Of a stretch of 64,000 nt of DNA, positions 36,307-44,810 are shown in pieces. The DNA is from Subtercola endophyticus (GTDB lineage Bacteria > Actinomycetota > Actinomycetes > Actinomycetales > Microbacteriaceae). The notes below the pieces were generated by a model, which saw only the letters and a list, made by a program, of their open reading frames with translations, was not told the DNA's origin and made no database searches. The translations under genes were made by a program, and so were the position numbers. Positions within the stretch are counted from its first letter, which is position 1. Every line of letters starts with the position of its first letter. Location: positions 3,348,001 to 3,412,000 of the forward strand of contig NZ_CP087997.1 in assembly GCF_021044565.1 (NCBI RefSeq), written 5' to 3'.

Positions 36307-36867
36307 TCAGGAGGGTGGCGCGGCCCGCAGGGCGGCCTCGACGAAGGCCAGGGCATCCGTATCGGCGACACCGAGCTCGCGGATGCGCGCGGCGAAGGTG
36401 AGCGCCGCCGCCTGGGCCTGGCGCGCCGGGCCCTCCCCGACGGGGGCGACGGTGGTGCCGTTGCGTCCGCGGGTTATGACGATCTCGTCGCGCTCGAGCT
36501 CGCGGTAGACCTTCGCCACGGTGTTGGGCGCCAATCCGAGAGCGTCTGCCAGGGCGCGCACGGCGGGCAGGCGGATGCCCGGCGCGAGTTCACCGCCTGA
36601 CACCGCCTGCACGATCTGCGCCCGCAGCTGCTCTGACGCGGGGGTACGGGGTTGGGCATCCACACTCACCCGAACTGCACCCACCAGCGTCGTGGACGCG
36701 ACCTCGGCTGCCGTGCCCGCCGCGGTCTTACCGCCTGTCGTGCCCGCCGCGGTCTTACCGGCTGCCGTGCCTGCCGCGGTCCTACCGCCTGTCGTGCCCG
36801 CCGCGACCCTGCCGCCCGGAGTGACCGCAGCACTCACCGCGCTCTCGCTGTCACCCGTGACGCTCAC
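36307..36867 (-). CDS. GntR-family (YtrA-like) regulator with 9-residue repeats
   Basis: 186 residues. wHTH at about 75-145: QLRAQIVQAVSGGELAPG, LPAVRALADALGLAPNTVAKVYRELERDE. There is no large effector domain, only a short helical tail, as in the YtrA subfamily. These regulators usually control ABC transporters, but none is adjacent; the nearest neighbours are putA and the Lrp/arginine genes. The N-terminal 55 residues are GGKTAAGTA-type repeats generated by a 27-bp DNA repeat. An internal start after the repeats is possible. Confidence 0.82.
   Translation of the reverse strand: MSVTGDSESAVSAAVTPGGRVAAGTTGGRTAAGTAAGKTAAGTTGGKTAAGTAAEVASTTLVGAVRVSVDAQPRTPASEQLRAQIVQAVSGGELAPGIRLPAVRALADALGLAPNTVAKVYRELERDEIVITRGRNGTTVAPVGEGPARQAQAAALTFAARIRELGVADTDALAFVEAALRAAPPS
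36712..36819. repeat. 27-bp tandem repeat, 4 copies, in gntR N-terminus
   Basis: Units begin at 36712, 36739, 36766 and 36793 with CGTGCCYGCCGCG. They encode a 9-residue repeat on the minus strand. Copies 1 and 2 differ by only two bases. Confidence 0.9.
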
Positions 36868-36929
36868 GGCGCCCCCGCTCTGCCACCGCCGCCGCCAACT
36901 GCCGCCTCCACCACCCGCGCCGCGCGTGG

Positions 36930-37358
36930 TCAGCGCTTGATGAGGTTCGACAGCACGATGGCGCTGCGGGTGTGATCCACGTTCGGAGCGATGCGAACCC
37001 GTTCAAGTGCCAGCTCGAGGCTCGGAATGTCTCGCGAACGCATGTGCACGATGGCGTCGGCGCTGCCGGTCACGGTTCCGGCGTCGACGACCTCGGGCAC
37101 GCCCGAGAGAATGCGCTTGAGCTCGGCGGGGGCGACCGTGCCGCGGCAGAAGAGTTCGACGTACGCTTCGGTCACCTTGCCGTCGAGCGACGTGTCGAGT
37201 TGCACGGTGAAACCGCGGATGATTCCGTCGGAGATGAGCTTGTCGATGCGGCGTTTCACCGCAGATGCGGAGAGCCCGATGACCTGCCCGATGTCACCGT
37301 AACCGGTGCGCGCGTTGAGTTTGAGCAGGTCGATGATGCGAAAGTCGAGATTATCCAC
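36930..37358 (-). CDS. Lrp/AsnC-family regulator
   Basis: 142 residues. N-terminal HTH (LDFRIIDLLKLNARTGYGDIGQVIGLSASAVKRRIDKL, with IGQVIGLSASAVKRRIDKL as the recognition unit) and a C-terminal RAM/ligand domain with VVDAGTVTGSADAIVHM. It is divergent from the guanidine hydrolase/rocD pair. Mycobacteria show the same arrangement (AsnC gene, amidinotransferase-fold gene, rocD), from memory. An activator responding to arginine or ornithine is the obvious inference. Confidence 0.92.
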   Translation of the reverse strand: MDNLDFRIIDLLKLNARTGYGDIGQVIGLSASAVKRRIDKLISDGIIRGFTVQLDTSLDGKVTEAYVELFCRGTVAPAELKRILSGVPEVVDAGTVTGSADAIVHMRSRDIPSLELALERVRIAPNVDHTRSAIVLSNLIKR

Positions 37359-37430
37359 TGGGCGAGCATACGCCGCTTTCTTGCAGCAGGAGACATTCTG
37401 CGCACTTTTTCAGCGCACAACGCTCGACTA

Positions 37431-37459
37431 TTGACATATCCGGCGTGTAACACTATTAG
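37431..37459 (+). promoter_or_regulatory. Strong sigma-70-type promoter for the arginine/ornithine operon
   Basis: TTGACA (37431-37436), 17-base spacer, TATTAG (37454-37459). It is the best promoter match in the window and lies 77 bases before the start of the guanidine-modifying enzyme. The divergent Lrp gene starts 72 bases upstream, leaving space for an Lrp site around 37380-37430, where GCGCA recurs twice (37400-37405 and 37413-37417). Confidence 0.75.
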
Positions 37460-37535
37460 CGGCGTGCTCCCCGGGAGCCAAGTAGGACAGTGTCCGCCAT
37501 CCACCCCACAGCTTCATAAGCGCAGGAGGATGCCA

Positions 37536-38456
37536 ATGTCTACCCCGTTCACCGCAACCGTCTCACCGGTTTCACCCGCTGCCGACGCAGCCACCGGCCC
37601 CGCTGCCGAAGCAGCCACCGGCACGGCCGAGCGCCGCGCCAGCCCGCACACGTACCTGATGTGCCGCCCCGACTACTTCACGGTGACCTACAAGATCAAT
37701 CCGTGGATGGATCCGGCGATCCCCACCGACACGAGCCTGGCGCTGCGGCAGTGGCAGGAACTGTACAAGACCTATATCGCCCTCGGCCACACCGTCGAGC
37801 TCATCGACCAGATCGAGGGCCTGCCCGACATGGTCTACTCGGCCAACGGCGGCTTCATCATCGACAACATCGCCTACGGCGCGAGCTTCACGCATCCCGA
37901 GCGGCAGGCAGAGGGCCCCGCGTACATGCGCTGGTTCGCCGAGCACGGCTACGACGTGCGCGAGCCCGCCAACGTCAACGAGGGCGAGGGCGACTTCATG
38001 CTCGTCGGCGACACGATCCTCGCCGGCACGGGCTTTCGCAGTGCATCCGATTCGCACGCCGAAGTGGCCCGCATCTACGGCCGCGAGGTCGTCACGCTGA
38101 ACCTCGTCAACCCGAACTTCTACCACCTCGACACCGCGATCGCCGTGCTCAATGAGGGCGCCGGCGAGGCTCCGGATGCCGCGACCATCGCCTACCTGCC
38201 GAGTGCCTTCGACGCCGCGAGCCGCGCAGAACTCGAGCGGCGCTACCCCGACGCGATTCTGGTGAGCGAGACCGACGCCGGCGTGCTCGGGCTCAACTCG
38301 ATCAGCGACGGATACAACGTGGTCATCGCCTCCCGCGCCACCGGCTTCGAGGCGCAGTTGCGAGAGCGCGGCTACAACCCCATCGGCGTCGACCTCAGCG
38401 AGCTTCTGCTCGGCGGCGGCGGAGTGAAGTGCTGCACCTTGGAGCTGCGCCGATGA
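37536..38456 (+). CDS. Guanidine-modifying enzyme (annotated class: dimethylargininase; possibly arginine dihydrolase)
   Basis: 306 residues from the ATG at 37536, with AGGAGG ideally spaced; the ATG at 37530 overlaps that site. It has the arginine-deiminase/amidinotransferase fold: PDMVYSANGGFIID, EGEGDFMLVG, His197 (FYHLDTAIAV) and catalytic Cys at 299/300 (GGGVKCCTLELRR). DDAH and deiminases have Asp in the DTA-like loop that contacts the guanidinium; here it is Asn104 (SANGG). Coupling to rocD by ATGA means the product most useful to the next enzyme would be ornithine, not citrulline. The N-terminal 35 residues are Ala/Thr/Pro-rich. Confidence 0.85.
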   Translation: MSTPFTATVSPVSPAADAATGPAAEAATGTAERRASPHTYLMCRPDYFTVTYKINPWMDPAIPTDTSLALRQWQELYKTYIALGHTVELIDQIEGLPDMVYSANGGFIIDNIAYGASFTHPERQAEGPAYMRWFAEHGYDVREPANVNEGEGDFMLVGDTILAGTGFRSASDSHAEVARIYGREVVTLNLVNPNFYHLDTAIAVLNEGAGEAPDAATIAYLPSAFDAASRAELERRYPDAILVSETDAGVLGLNSISDGYNVVIASRATGFEAQLRERGYNPIGVDLSELLLGGGGVKCCTLELRR

Positions 38457-39754
38457 CTGCCGCACGCACGGAGAGCCCGGCCGCGGGCATCCACTCGTCG
38501 GGTGAGAACGCCGCGACCCCTAGTGACTCGTTCGTGGAGGGGTCGGTGGGGATCACCGACGAGGCCATCGCCCGCGAAGAAGCCCACGCGGCCCACAACT
38601 ATCACCCCCTGCCCATCGTGGTGGAGTCGGGTGACGGCGCGTGGGTGACCGCCATTGACGGCCGCCGTTACCTCGACTGCCTCGCCGCCTACTCGGCGGT
38701 GAACTTCGGGCACTCGAACCCGGTGCTGCTGGAGGCGGCTCGCGCGCAGCTCGGCCGCATCACGCTCACCTCGCGCGCCTTCCACAACGACCAGCTCGGT
38801 CCGTTCGTGGAGGCGCTTGCCGAGCTCGCCGGCAAAGACATGGTGCTGCCCATGAACACGGGCGCCGAGGCCGTCGAATCCGGGCTGAAGGTCGCGCGCG
38901 CCTGGGGATACCGCGTGAAAGGCGTGCCCGACGGGCTGGCGAACATCATCGTGGCCGACGGCAACTTTCACGGTCGAACGATCTCGATCGTGAGCTTCAG
39001 CGACGACCCGACGGCGCGCGACGGCTTCGGGCCGTTCACGCCGGGGTTCCGCTCCGTTCCCTACGGAGACGCCGACGCGCTCGCTGCCGCCATCGACGAG
39101 AACACCGTCGCCGTGCTGCTCGAGCCGATTCAGGGCGAGGCCGGCATCATCGTGCCGCCCGCCTCGTACCTGCCTGCTGTGCGCGACATCTGCACGGCGA
39201 ACAACGTGCTCATGATCGCCGACGAGATCCAGTCGGGCCTCGGCCGCACCGGAGCGACCTTCGCCTGCGACCGGGTCGGCGTCGTGCCCGACCTGTACCT
39301 GCTCGGCAAGGCACTCGGCGGCGGCATCGTGCCCGTGTCGGCTGTGGTCGGCAACGCCGACATCCTCGGTGTTCTGCAGCCCGGCGAACACGGATCCACC
39401 TTCGGCGGCAACCCCCTCGCCGCAGCCGTCGGCCGCGCCGTGGTCGACATGCTCGCCACCGGAGAGTACCAAGAGCGAGCGGATGCCCTGGGCCAGCGTC
39501 TCGCGGCGCGCCTGACGGCGCTTCTGGGTCACGGGGTCGTCGCCGTGCGCACCGCCGGGCTCTGGGCCGGAATCGACATCGATCCCGCCCTCGCTACCGG
39601 CCGTGAGGTCTGCGAACTGCTCATGCAGCGCGGCGTGCTCGCCAAAGACACTCACGGTTCGACCATCCGTCTCGCCCCGCCTCTCGTGGTCTCCCCCGAA
39701 GACCTCGACTGGGCCGTAGACCAACTCGAGGCCGTGCTGGCCACCCTCCGCTGA
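38453..39754 (+). CDS. rocD: Ornithine aminotransferase
   Basis: 433 residues, ATG overlapping the previous stop. A class-III PLP transaminase: NTGAEAVESGLKVARAWGY, FHGRTISIVSFSDDP, LIADEIQSGLGRTG (PLP Asp) and LLGKALGGGIVPVSA (PLP Lys). It converts ornithine plus 2-oxoglutarate to glutamate semialdehyde/P5C, which the C-terminal half of the nearby PutA could oxidise to glutamate. The N-terminal ~35 residues are a polar extension. Terminated by the hairpin at 39767-39819. Confidence 0.94.
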   Translation: MTAARTESPAAGIHSSGENAATPSDSFVEGSVGITDEAIAREEAHAAHNYHPLPIVVESGDGAWVTAIDGRRYLDCLAAYSAVNFGHSNPVLLEAARAQLGRITLTSRAFHNDQLGPFVEALAELAGKDMVLPMNTGAEAVESGLKVARAWGYRVKGVPDGLANIIVADGNFHGRTISIVSFSDDPTARDGFGPFTPGFRSVPYGDADALAAAIDENTVAVLLEPIQGEAGIIVPPASYLPAVRDICTANNVLMIADEIQSGLGRTGATFACDRVGVVPDLYLLGKALGGGIVPVSAVVGNADILGVLQPGEHGSTFGGNPLAAAVGRAVVDMLATGEYQERADALGQRLAARLTALLGHGVVAVRTAGLWAGIDIDPALATGREVCELLMQRGVLAKDTHGSTIRLAPPLVVSPEDLDWAVDQLEAVLATLR

Positions 39755-39766
39755 GCGGGCGAATCG

Positions 39767-39819
39767 ACTTTGCTGAAAAGCACCTAAAAGCGGGCCGGGG
39801 AGGTGCTTTTTCGCAAAGT
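39767..39819. terminator. Inverted repeat, 19-bp arms (17 paired), downstream of rocD
   Basis: Arms ACTTTGCTGAAAAGCACCT and AGGTGCTTTTTCGCAAAGT around a 15-base loop, 12 bases after the rocD stop. The right arm supplies a T5 tract. Sequence and flanks (GAATC before, GGAT after) match the hairpin at 15976-16027 closely enough to be the same repeat family. Confidence 0.8.
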
Positions 39820-39933
39820 GGATGGTCGATCTGGAGTGCGCCCAGCGTTGGTAGCGGGATAAAGAAGACAGCGATTATCTAGTCGCCCCGTGCGCCGCAG
39901 GGGCGGCGGCGCACAAATGGATACAGTGACCGG

Positions 39934-41418
39934 GTGAGCAACGTAGACACGGGGATCAAGGTCGACGACGAGCGACCCGCGGGTAACGGGAAGACGTTCT
40001 TCGGGCAGCCGCGGCAGCTCGCGAGCATCTTCGGGGTCGAGGCGTGGGAGAGGTTCTCGTTCTACGGCATGCAGGGCATCCTGCTGCTCTACCTGTTCTA
40101 CCCCGCGTCGCAGGGCGGCCTCGGTATTCCGAAAGACACCGCGACCGGAATCCTCGGCGCGTACGGCGGCGCCGTGTACCTCTCGACCATCCTCGGCGCG
40201 TGGCTGGCCGACCGCATTCTCGGCTCCGAACGTGTGCTGTTCTTCGCCGCCGTACTCATCATGCTCGGCCACATCGCGCTCGCGGCTCTGCCGGGCGGCG
40301 GCGGTGTGGCGGTCGGTCTGATCTGTATCGCCATCGGTTCCGGTGGCCTCAAGGCCAACGCGACCTCCATCGTCGGCACCCTTTACGCAGCGGATGATCC
40401 GCGGCGCGACGCCGGATTCTCGCTGTTCTACCTGGGCATCAACCTCGGCGCCTTCGTGGGGCCGCTGCTCACCGGCCTCGCCCAGACCACTTGGGGCTTT
40501 CACGTCGGCTTCGCGCTCGCCGCCGTCGGCATGGCCATCGGACTCCTCCAGTACAGCTTCGGCCGCAAGAACCTGCCGAAGGTGGCGAGCGTGGTTCCCA
40601 ACCCGTTGCCGGCAGACCGTCGTCGTCGGGTCATCATCGTCGGGGTCATCGCGGTGGTCATCATCGTCATCGCCGTTGTGACCGGGGTGCTGAACGTGAA
40701 CAACCTCGTCACCGTGGTCATCGCCGTGACACTGATTGCTGCGATCGCCTATTTCGCGATCATCCTGAGCAGCAAGAAGATCACGAAGACCGAGCGCAGT
40801 CGCGTCTTGGCTTTCATTCCGCTGTTCATCACGAGCGTCGCCTTCTGGTCGCTCTACCAGCAGCAGTTCACGGTTGTCACCCTCTACGCCGACAGCCAGC
40901 TGAACCTCGATCTGTTCGGCTGGCAGATGCCGGTGCCGTGGGTGCAGTCGATCAACCCGATCTTCATCATCATCTTGTCGGGAGTGTTCGCCGCCATCTG
41001 GACCAAGCTGGGCAACCGCCAGCCGCTCACTCCGTTGAAGTTTGCGGGTGGAGCGATCGTGATGGGCATCGCCTTCTTGTTGTTTCTCCCGTTCGCCAAC
41101 GGCGGCCCGGCATCGACCCCTTTGCTCGCGCTGGTAGGCATCTTGCTGGTGTTCACCATCGCCGAACTGCTGATCTCGCCGGTCGGCCTCTCGATCTCGA
41201 CCAAGCTGGCCCCGCAGGTCTACCGCACGCAGATGGTGGCGCTGTTCTTTCTGTCGGTGGCGCTCGGCACCGCCATCTCGGGCCAGCTCGCCTCGTTCTA
41301 CGACCCGAACAACCAGGTGCCCTATTTCGGCATTCTGGGCGCCATCGCCATCGTCGTGGGTCTGCTGCTCGCCGCGATCACGCCGTTCGTGCGGCGCCTC
41401 ATGGCGGGCGTTCGGTAG
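39934..41418 (+). CDS. POT-family proton-coupled oligopeptide transporter
   Basis: 494 residues, GTG start. The ExxERFxYYG proton-coupling motif appears as EAWERFSFYGMQG (about residue 37). FYLGINLGAFVGPLLTG is the PTR2 signature 2. About 14 helices can be counted (e.g. ILLLYLFY, AVLIMLGHIALAAL, VIIVIAVVTGVL). It would import di/tripeptides with H+. It is monocistronic between the rocD terminator and the pentapeptide gene. Peptide uptake fits with the amino-acid catabolism encoded upstream. Confidence 0.92.
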   Translation: MSNVDTGIKVDDERPAGNGKTFFGQPRQLASIFGVEAWERFSFYGMQGILLLYLFYPASQGGLGIPKDTATGILGAYGGAVYLSTILGAWLADRILGSERVLFFAAVLIMLGHIALAALPGGGGVAVGLICIAIGSGGLKANATSIVGTLYAADDPRRDAGFSLFYLGINLGAFVGPLLTGLAQTTWGFHVGFALAAVGMAIGLLQYSFGRKNLPKVASVVPNPLPADRRRRVIIVGVIAVVIIVIAVVTGVLNVNNLVTVVIAVTLIAAIAYFAIILSSKKITKTERSRVLAFIPLFITSVAFWSLYQQQFTVVTLYADSQLNLDLFGWQMPVPWVQSINPIFIIILSGVFAAIWTKLGNRQPLTPLKFAGGAIVMGIAFLLFLPFANGGPASTPLLALVGILLVFTIAELLISPVGLSISTKLAPQVYRTQMVALFFLSVALGTAISGQLASFYDPNNQVPYFGILGAIAIVVGLLLAAITPFVRRLMAGVR

Positions 41419-41466
41419 CGCAGCGCGCGTCACCCCGCCCCGGGCATCCGGTCGTAGGCTGAACGC

Positions 41467-42156
41467 ATGCCACCGAAGAAGCCTGCGGGTCGCGGCACCG
41501 CGGGTACCGCCTCGCCCACGATCGACTTCGTCGAGCCGAGACCCGAACGGCTCAGCGCCGGTGATCCCGAAGGTCTGCTGGCCGGCGACTACCGCGAGGG
41601 CGAGCTGTTCGAGGGCGCCGACCTGAGCGAGTACGACCTCGCCGGATGCTCGTTTCTCGAGTGCCGGTTCGACTCCGTGACTCTGACCGACGCCGAGCTG
41701 CGCGGCAGTCGTTTCATCGAGAGCGTCTTCGTCTCGACGTTCGCGCAGAGCCTCAAGGCGGCCCGCACCACCTGGCGCGACGTGCGTTTCGACAGCCCCC
41801 GCTGGGGTTCGGCCGAACTCTTCGACAGCGAGCTGGAATCGGTGCACCTGCACGGCGGAAAGATCGACTACCTCAACCTGCGCGGCTCCCGCCTGACGAA
41901 CGTGATCGTCGAGAACTGCACGATCGGCGACCTCGATCTCGGCGGATTCACGGGCGATCGGGTGGCGTTTGTGAACTGCCGCATCCAGACCCTCGATGTG
42001 ACGCGGGCACGGTGCCTCAACGTCGACCTGCGCAGTTCGGAGTTCGACGCCATCCACGGCATCGCGGGTCTCGCGGGCGCCACGATCGACGATGCCCAGC
42101 TGTCGCTGCTGGCTCCCCTGCTCGCCGACCACGTGGGCCTGCGCGTCGAGCCGTGA
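41467..42156 (+). CDS. Pentapeptide-repeat protein
   Basis: 229 residues. Repeats of A(D/E)L-type pentapeptides, e.g. FEGADLSEYDLAGCSFLEC, LTDAELRGSRFIESVF and LNLRGSRLTNVIVENC, build a right-handed quadrilateral beta-helix. Some members (MfpA/Qnr) mimic DNA and protect gyrase, but no feature here proves that role. It is the only gene between the POT transporter and the DHA2 exporter, so a resistance role is conceivable. Start ATG at 41467. Confidence 0.85.
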   Translation: MPPKKPAGRGTAGTASPTIDFVEPRPERLSAGDPEGLLAGDYREGELFEGADLSEYDLAGCSFLECRFDSVTLTDAELRGSRFIESVFVSTFAQSLKAARTTWRDVRFDSPRWGSAELFDSELESVHLHGGKIDYLNLRGSRLTNVIVENCTIGDLDLGGFTGDRVAFVNCRIQTLDVTRARCLNVDLRSSEFDAIHGIAGLAGATIDDAQLSLLAPLLADHVGLRVEP

Positions 42157-42194
42157 CGGCCGGCCCGCCATTTGACTCTGGATAGTTAACACAT

Positions 42195-42207
42195 CACAAT
42201 AGTTGTG
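42195..42207. promoter_or_regulatory. Palindrome overlapping the MFS start codon (MarR site candidate)
   Basis: CACAA-TAG-TTGTG is perfect, and its last three bases are the GTG start of the DHA2 gene. An upstream AGTTAAC (42184-42190) partly repeats AGTTGTG at 18-base spacing, typical of MarR dimer sites. The marR gene is the second gene of the operon, giving a feedback loop. Confidence 0.6.
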
Positions 42208-43700
42208 TGACTACAAGTATAAGAGCGACCCCGACCGGATCCGGTGACGATGTCGGCGTCGATGCGGCACGACCCGATCGCCGCCTCACTACGCCGAAGG
42301 GCCTGATTCTCGGCATCTGCTGCCTGAGCCTGTTCATCGTGTCGATGGACGCGACGATCGTGAACGTGGCCCTGCCGTCGATCGGCACCGATCTGAACGC
42401 GTCGGTCTCCGACCTGCAGTGGATCGTGGATGCCTACACCCTCACCATCGCGAGTTTTCTGCTGCTGTCGGGCTCCACCGCAGACCGGCTGGGTCGGCGC
42501 CGCGTGTTTCAGGTGGGCCTCGCCGTGTTCAGTCTGGGGTCGCTGCTGTGCAGCATCGCCCCGAGCATCGGCTTTCTCATCGGCGCCCGCGTGCTGCAGG
42601 GGCTCGGCGGGTCGATGCTGAACCCGGTGGCCATGTCGATCATCACGAATACCTTCACGATTCCCAAGCAGCGGGCTCGCGCCGTCGGCATCTGGGGTGC
42701 GGTCGTCGGTGTGTCGATGGCCTTCGGGCCGATCGTGGGGGGCGCGCTGACGCAGACCGTGGGATGGCGTTCGGTGTTCTGGGTGAACGTTCCGGTGGGC
42801 ATCGCCGCGATCATCCTGTGTGCCGTCTTCGTGCCGGAGTCGAAGGCGGCGAAGGTGCGCACGTTCGATCCGCTGGGCCAGCTTTTTGTTCTCGTCGCCC
42901 TCTTCTCGCTCGTCTTCGGGCTCATCGAAGCGCCGCGGCAGGGCTGGGATTCGCCGCTCATTCTCGGGCTCTTTGTGCTTTCGGGCGTTGCGGTTGCGCT
43001 GTTCATCCGGCACGCCCGCCGGGTCGCTGAGCCGCTGATCGATGTCAGATTCTTTCGCAGCTTTCCGTTCACGGCCGCGACTCTCACGGCCGTCACCGCG
43101 TACTCGGCGTACGGCGGCTTCTTGTTCATCAACGCGCTCTACCTGCAAGACGTGCGCGGGTTCTCGGCCTTCGATACGGGCCTGCACATGCTGCCGCTCG
43201 CCATCGCGACGCTCATCGCCTCGCTGCTTTCGGGGCGGCTGGTCGGGCGGTTCGGAACGCGCCCGTCGCTCATCATCGCCGGGTCGCTCATCACGCTGGG
43301 GTCGCTCACGCTGACCCTTTTGACTCCGGTCACCCCCGAGTGGACGCTTGTCGTGTCGTATGTGCTTTTCGGCCTCGGTTTCGGGGCGATCAACGCGCCC
43401 ATCACGACCACAGCCGTGTCGGGAATGCCCCGCGCGCAGGCGGGTGTGGCCGCAGGGGTCGCCTCTACGGCCCGGCAGAGCGGCATCTCGCTCGGCGTCG
43501 CGCTCGCCGGAACGGTGACCGCCGCCGGCGCGAGTGCGGTGTTAGGCGCGCCGTTCGTGTTGTCGACGCACGTGTTCTGGTTCATCTGTGTCGGATGCGG
43601 CGTCGCCATACTGGCACTCGGCATCGCGGCGACCACCAAATGGGCGCGCGCGACGACCGAACGCATCGGTCACCTGCTGCAAGAGCCGAGCGCATCGTGA
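42207..43700 (+). CDS. DHA2-family MFS exporter (second copy type)
   Basis: 497 residues. IVSMDATIVNVALPSIGTDL, motif A-like GSTADRLGRRRVFQVG, LQGLGGSMLNPVAMSII and motif C-like GVSMAFGPIVGGAL identify an EmrB/QacA-type H+ antiporter. Fourteen helices are inferred. It is coupled to the downstream MarR regulator by GTGA, and carries the operator over its start. The 28-residue N-terminal tail is polar. Compared with the 26.8-28.4 kb exporter it lacks the Pro-rich C-terminus. Confidence 0.92.
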   Translation: MTTSIRATPTGSGDDVGVDAARPDRRLTTPKGLILGICCLSLFIVSMDATIVNVALPSIGTDLNASVSDLQWIVDAYTLTIASFLLLSGSTADRLGRRRVFQVGLAVFSLGSLLCSIAPSIGFLIGARVLQGLGGSMLNPVAMSIITNTFTIPKQRARAVGIWGAVVGVSMAFGPIVGGALTQTVGWRSVFWVNVPVGIAAIILCAVFVPESKAAKVRTFDPLGQLFVLVALFSLVFGLIEAPRQGWDSPLILGLFVLSGVAVALFIRHARRVAEPLIDVRFFRSFPFTAATLTAVTAYSAYGGFLFINALYLQDVRGFSAFDTGLHMLPLAIATLIASLLSGRLVGRFGTRPSLIIAGSLITLGSLTLTLLTPVTPEWTLVVSYVLFGLGFGAINAPITTTAVSGMPRAQAGVAAGVASTARQSGISLGVALAGTVTAAGASAVLGAPFVLSTHVFWFICVGCGVAILALGIAATTKWARATTERIGHLLQEPSAS

Positions 43701-44149
43701 GCCGCGAGGTCACTCCCGCCGACGAGGTGTGGTCGGCGCTGATGAACCTCACCACGCACAATCTGCGCGAGTGGCGCAAGGCGGTGAGCGACGAACTCGA
43801 CCTGCCGTTCGGCCGGGTGCGCGTGCTGCGCCGGCTTGGCGAGCGCCCGATGGGGATGAAGGAGCTGGCCGAGGCCTCGGGCATCGACGCTCCGGCTGCG
43901 ACCGTGGCGGTGAACGACCTCGAGCGCAACGGACTGGTCGAGCGCCTGATCGACCCCGCGAACCGCCGCGCCAAGACGGTGTCGCTGACGGCGGCCGGGG
44001 TGGATGCTCTGGCCCGGGTCGATCGGGTGCGTCCTGCCGCGCCGCCCGCGTTCGCCGCCCTCGACGAGGCTGACCTCGAGGCGCTGCAGGGCATCCTCGA
44101 TCGCGTGGAGCGCCATGCCGCGGTGGATGCGCCTGCCGCCGGGCGCTAG
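43697..44149 (+). CDS. MarR-family regulator of the adjacent exporter
   Basis: 150 residues from a GTG overlapping the MFS stop. The winged HTH spans about 45-105: LGERPMGMKELAEASGIDAPAATVAVNDLERNGLVERLIDPANRRAKTVSLT (HTH core ELAEASGIDAPAATVAVNDL; wing DPANRRAK). Helices at both ends mediate dimerisation. The following 187 bases (44150-44336) are a low-complexity TCGCCTCG-type repeat tract without a gene. Confidence 0.9.
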   Translation: MSREVTPADEVWSALMNLTTHNLREWRKAVSDELDLPFGRVRVLRRLGERPMGMKELAEASGIDAPAATVAVNDLERNGLVERLIDPANRRAKTVSLTAAGVDALARVDRVRPAAPPAFAALDEADLEALQGILDRVERHAAVDAPAAGR

Positions 44150-44336
44150 CGGCGCCGTTGGCGTGGGGATCGGGTCGCCTCGTCGCCTCGCCGTCCCGGG
44201 GCGGGTCGCCGCCTCGTCGCCTCAGGTCGTCGCCTCGCCGCCTCGGGTCGGCTCAGCGGGTGCTTCGGTCGGAGATCCCGCAGTATGGCGACGTATTGCG
44301 CGCATGTGAACCCTGCTCCGACCCAAGCGACATCGA

Positions 44337-44636
44337 TCAGGCGCCGAGGCCGCCCACGACCTCGAAGGCGAGTGACGTCATGTCTCCGGTGAGCATCGGG
44401 CGGGCATCCGCTATCGCCGCCTGAACCGACGGCAGCTGCAGCGACGCCGCGTGGGCCTCGTCGCTCACCCAGCGTTCGCTGACGTAGACGACGTCGGGAT
44501 CGGCGGCGTTGGTGCCGACGAGGTACTGCAGGCAGCCGAGTTCTGCCAGGGCGGATTGGTCGGTGAGCAGCAGGCGAATGACGTCGTCGCGGCGGCCGGG
44601 TTGTGTGCGCAGGGTGGCGGTGTAGCTGAAGGTCAT
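44337..44636 (-). CDS. Antibiotic-biosynthesis-monooxygenase (ABM) domain protein
   Basis: 99 residues from the ATG at 44636; an ATG 12 bases further upstream is a less likely alternative. It is a ferredoxin-like dimeric alpha-beta barrel: TATLRTQPGRRDDVIRLLL, GCLQYLVGTNAADPDVVYVSERW, then AHAASLQLPSVQAAI. The family includes quinol monooxygenases (YgiN) and haem-degrading IsdG types, and most members are uncharacterised. It is divergent from a quinone oxidoreductase gene 174 bases away, consistent with quinone handling but not proof. Confidence 0.85.
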   Translation of the reverse strand: MTFSYTATLRTQPGRRDDVIRLLLTDQSALAELGCLQYLVGTNAADPDVVYVSERWVSDEAHAASLQLPSVQAAIADARPMLTGDMTSLAFEVVGGLGA

Positions 44637-44810
44637 GGGTTCCAGCATGTCGGGTCTGGCCTGGGAGCGGAAGCGGCTGCAGCGATCGCTCCCTGTGCGA
44701 TTGGCCTCCTCGGAGCCGCACAATTCTCCACAGAGCATGGTGCCATCGAGTTGTGCACAGATTGCTCCGCTAGCTGAGAGTCGGGCAGACGAGTGGGTAC
44801 CGTTGAGGGC

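Noticed and set aside
39784..42192. 802-codon minus-strand frame opposite the POT transporter and pentapeptide gene
   Set aside because: His/Asp/Arg-rich shadow frame; both genes on the plus strand have clear family motifs.
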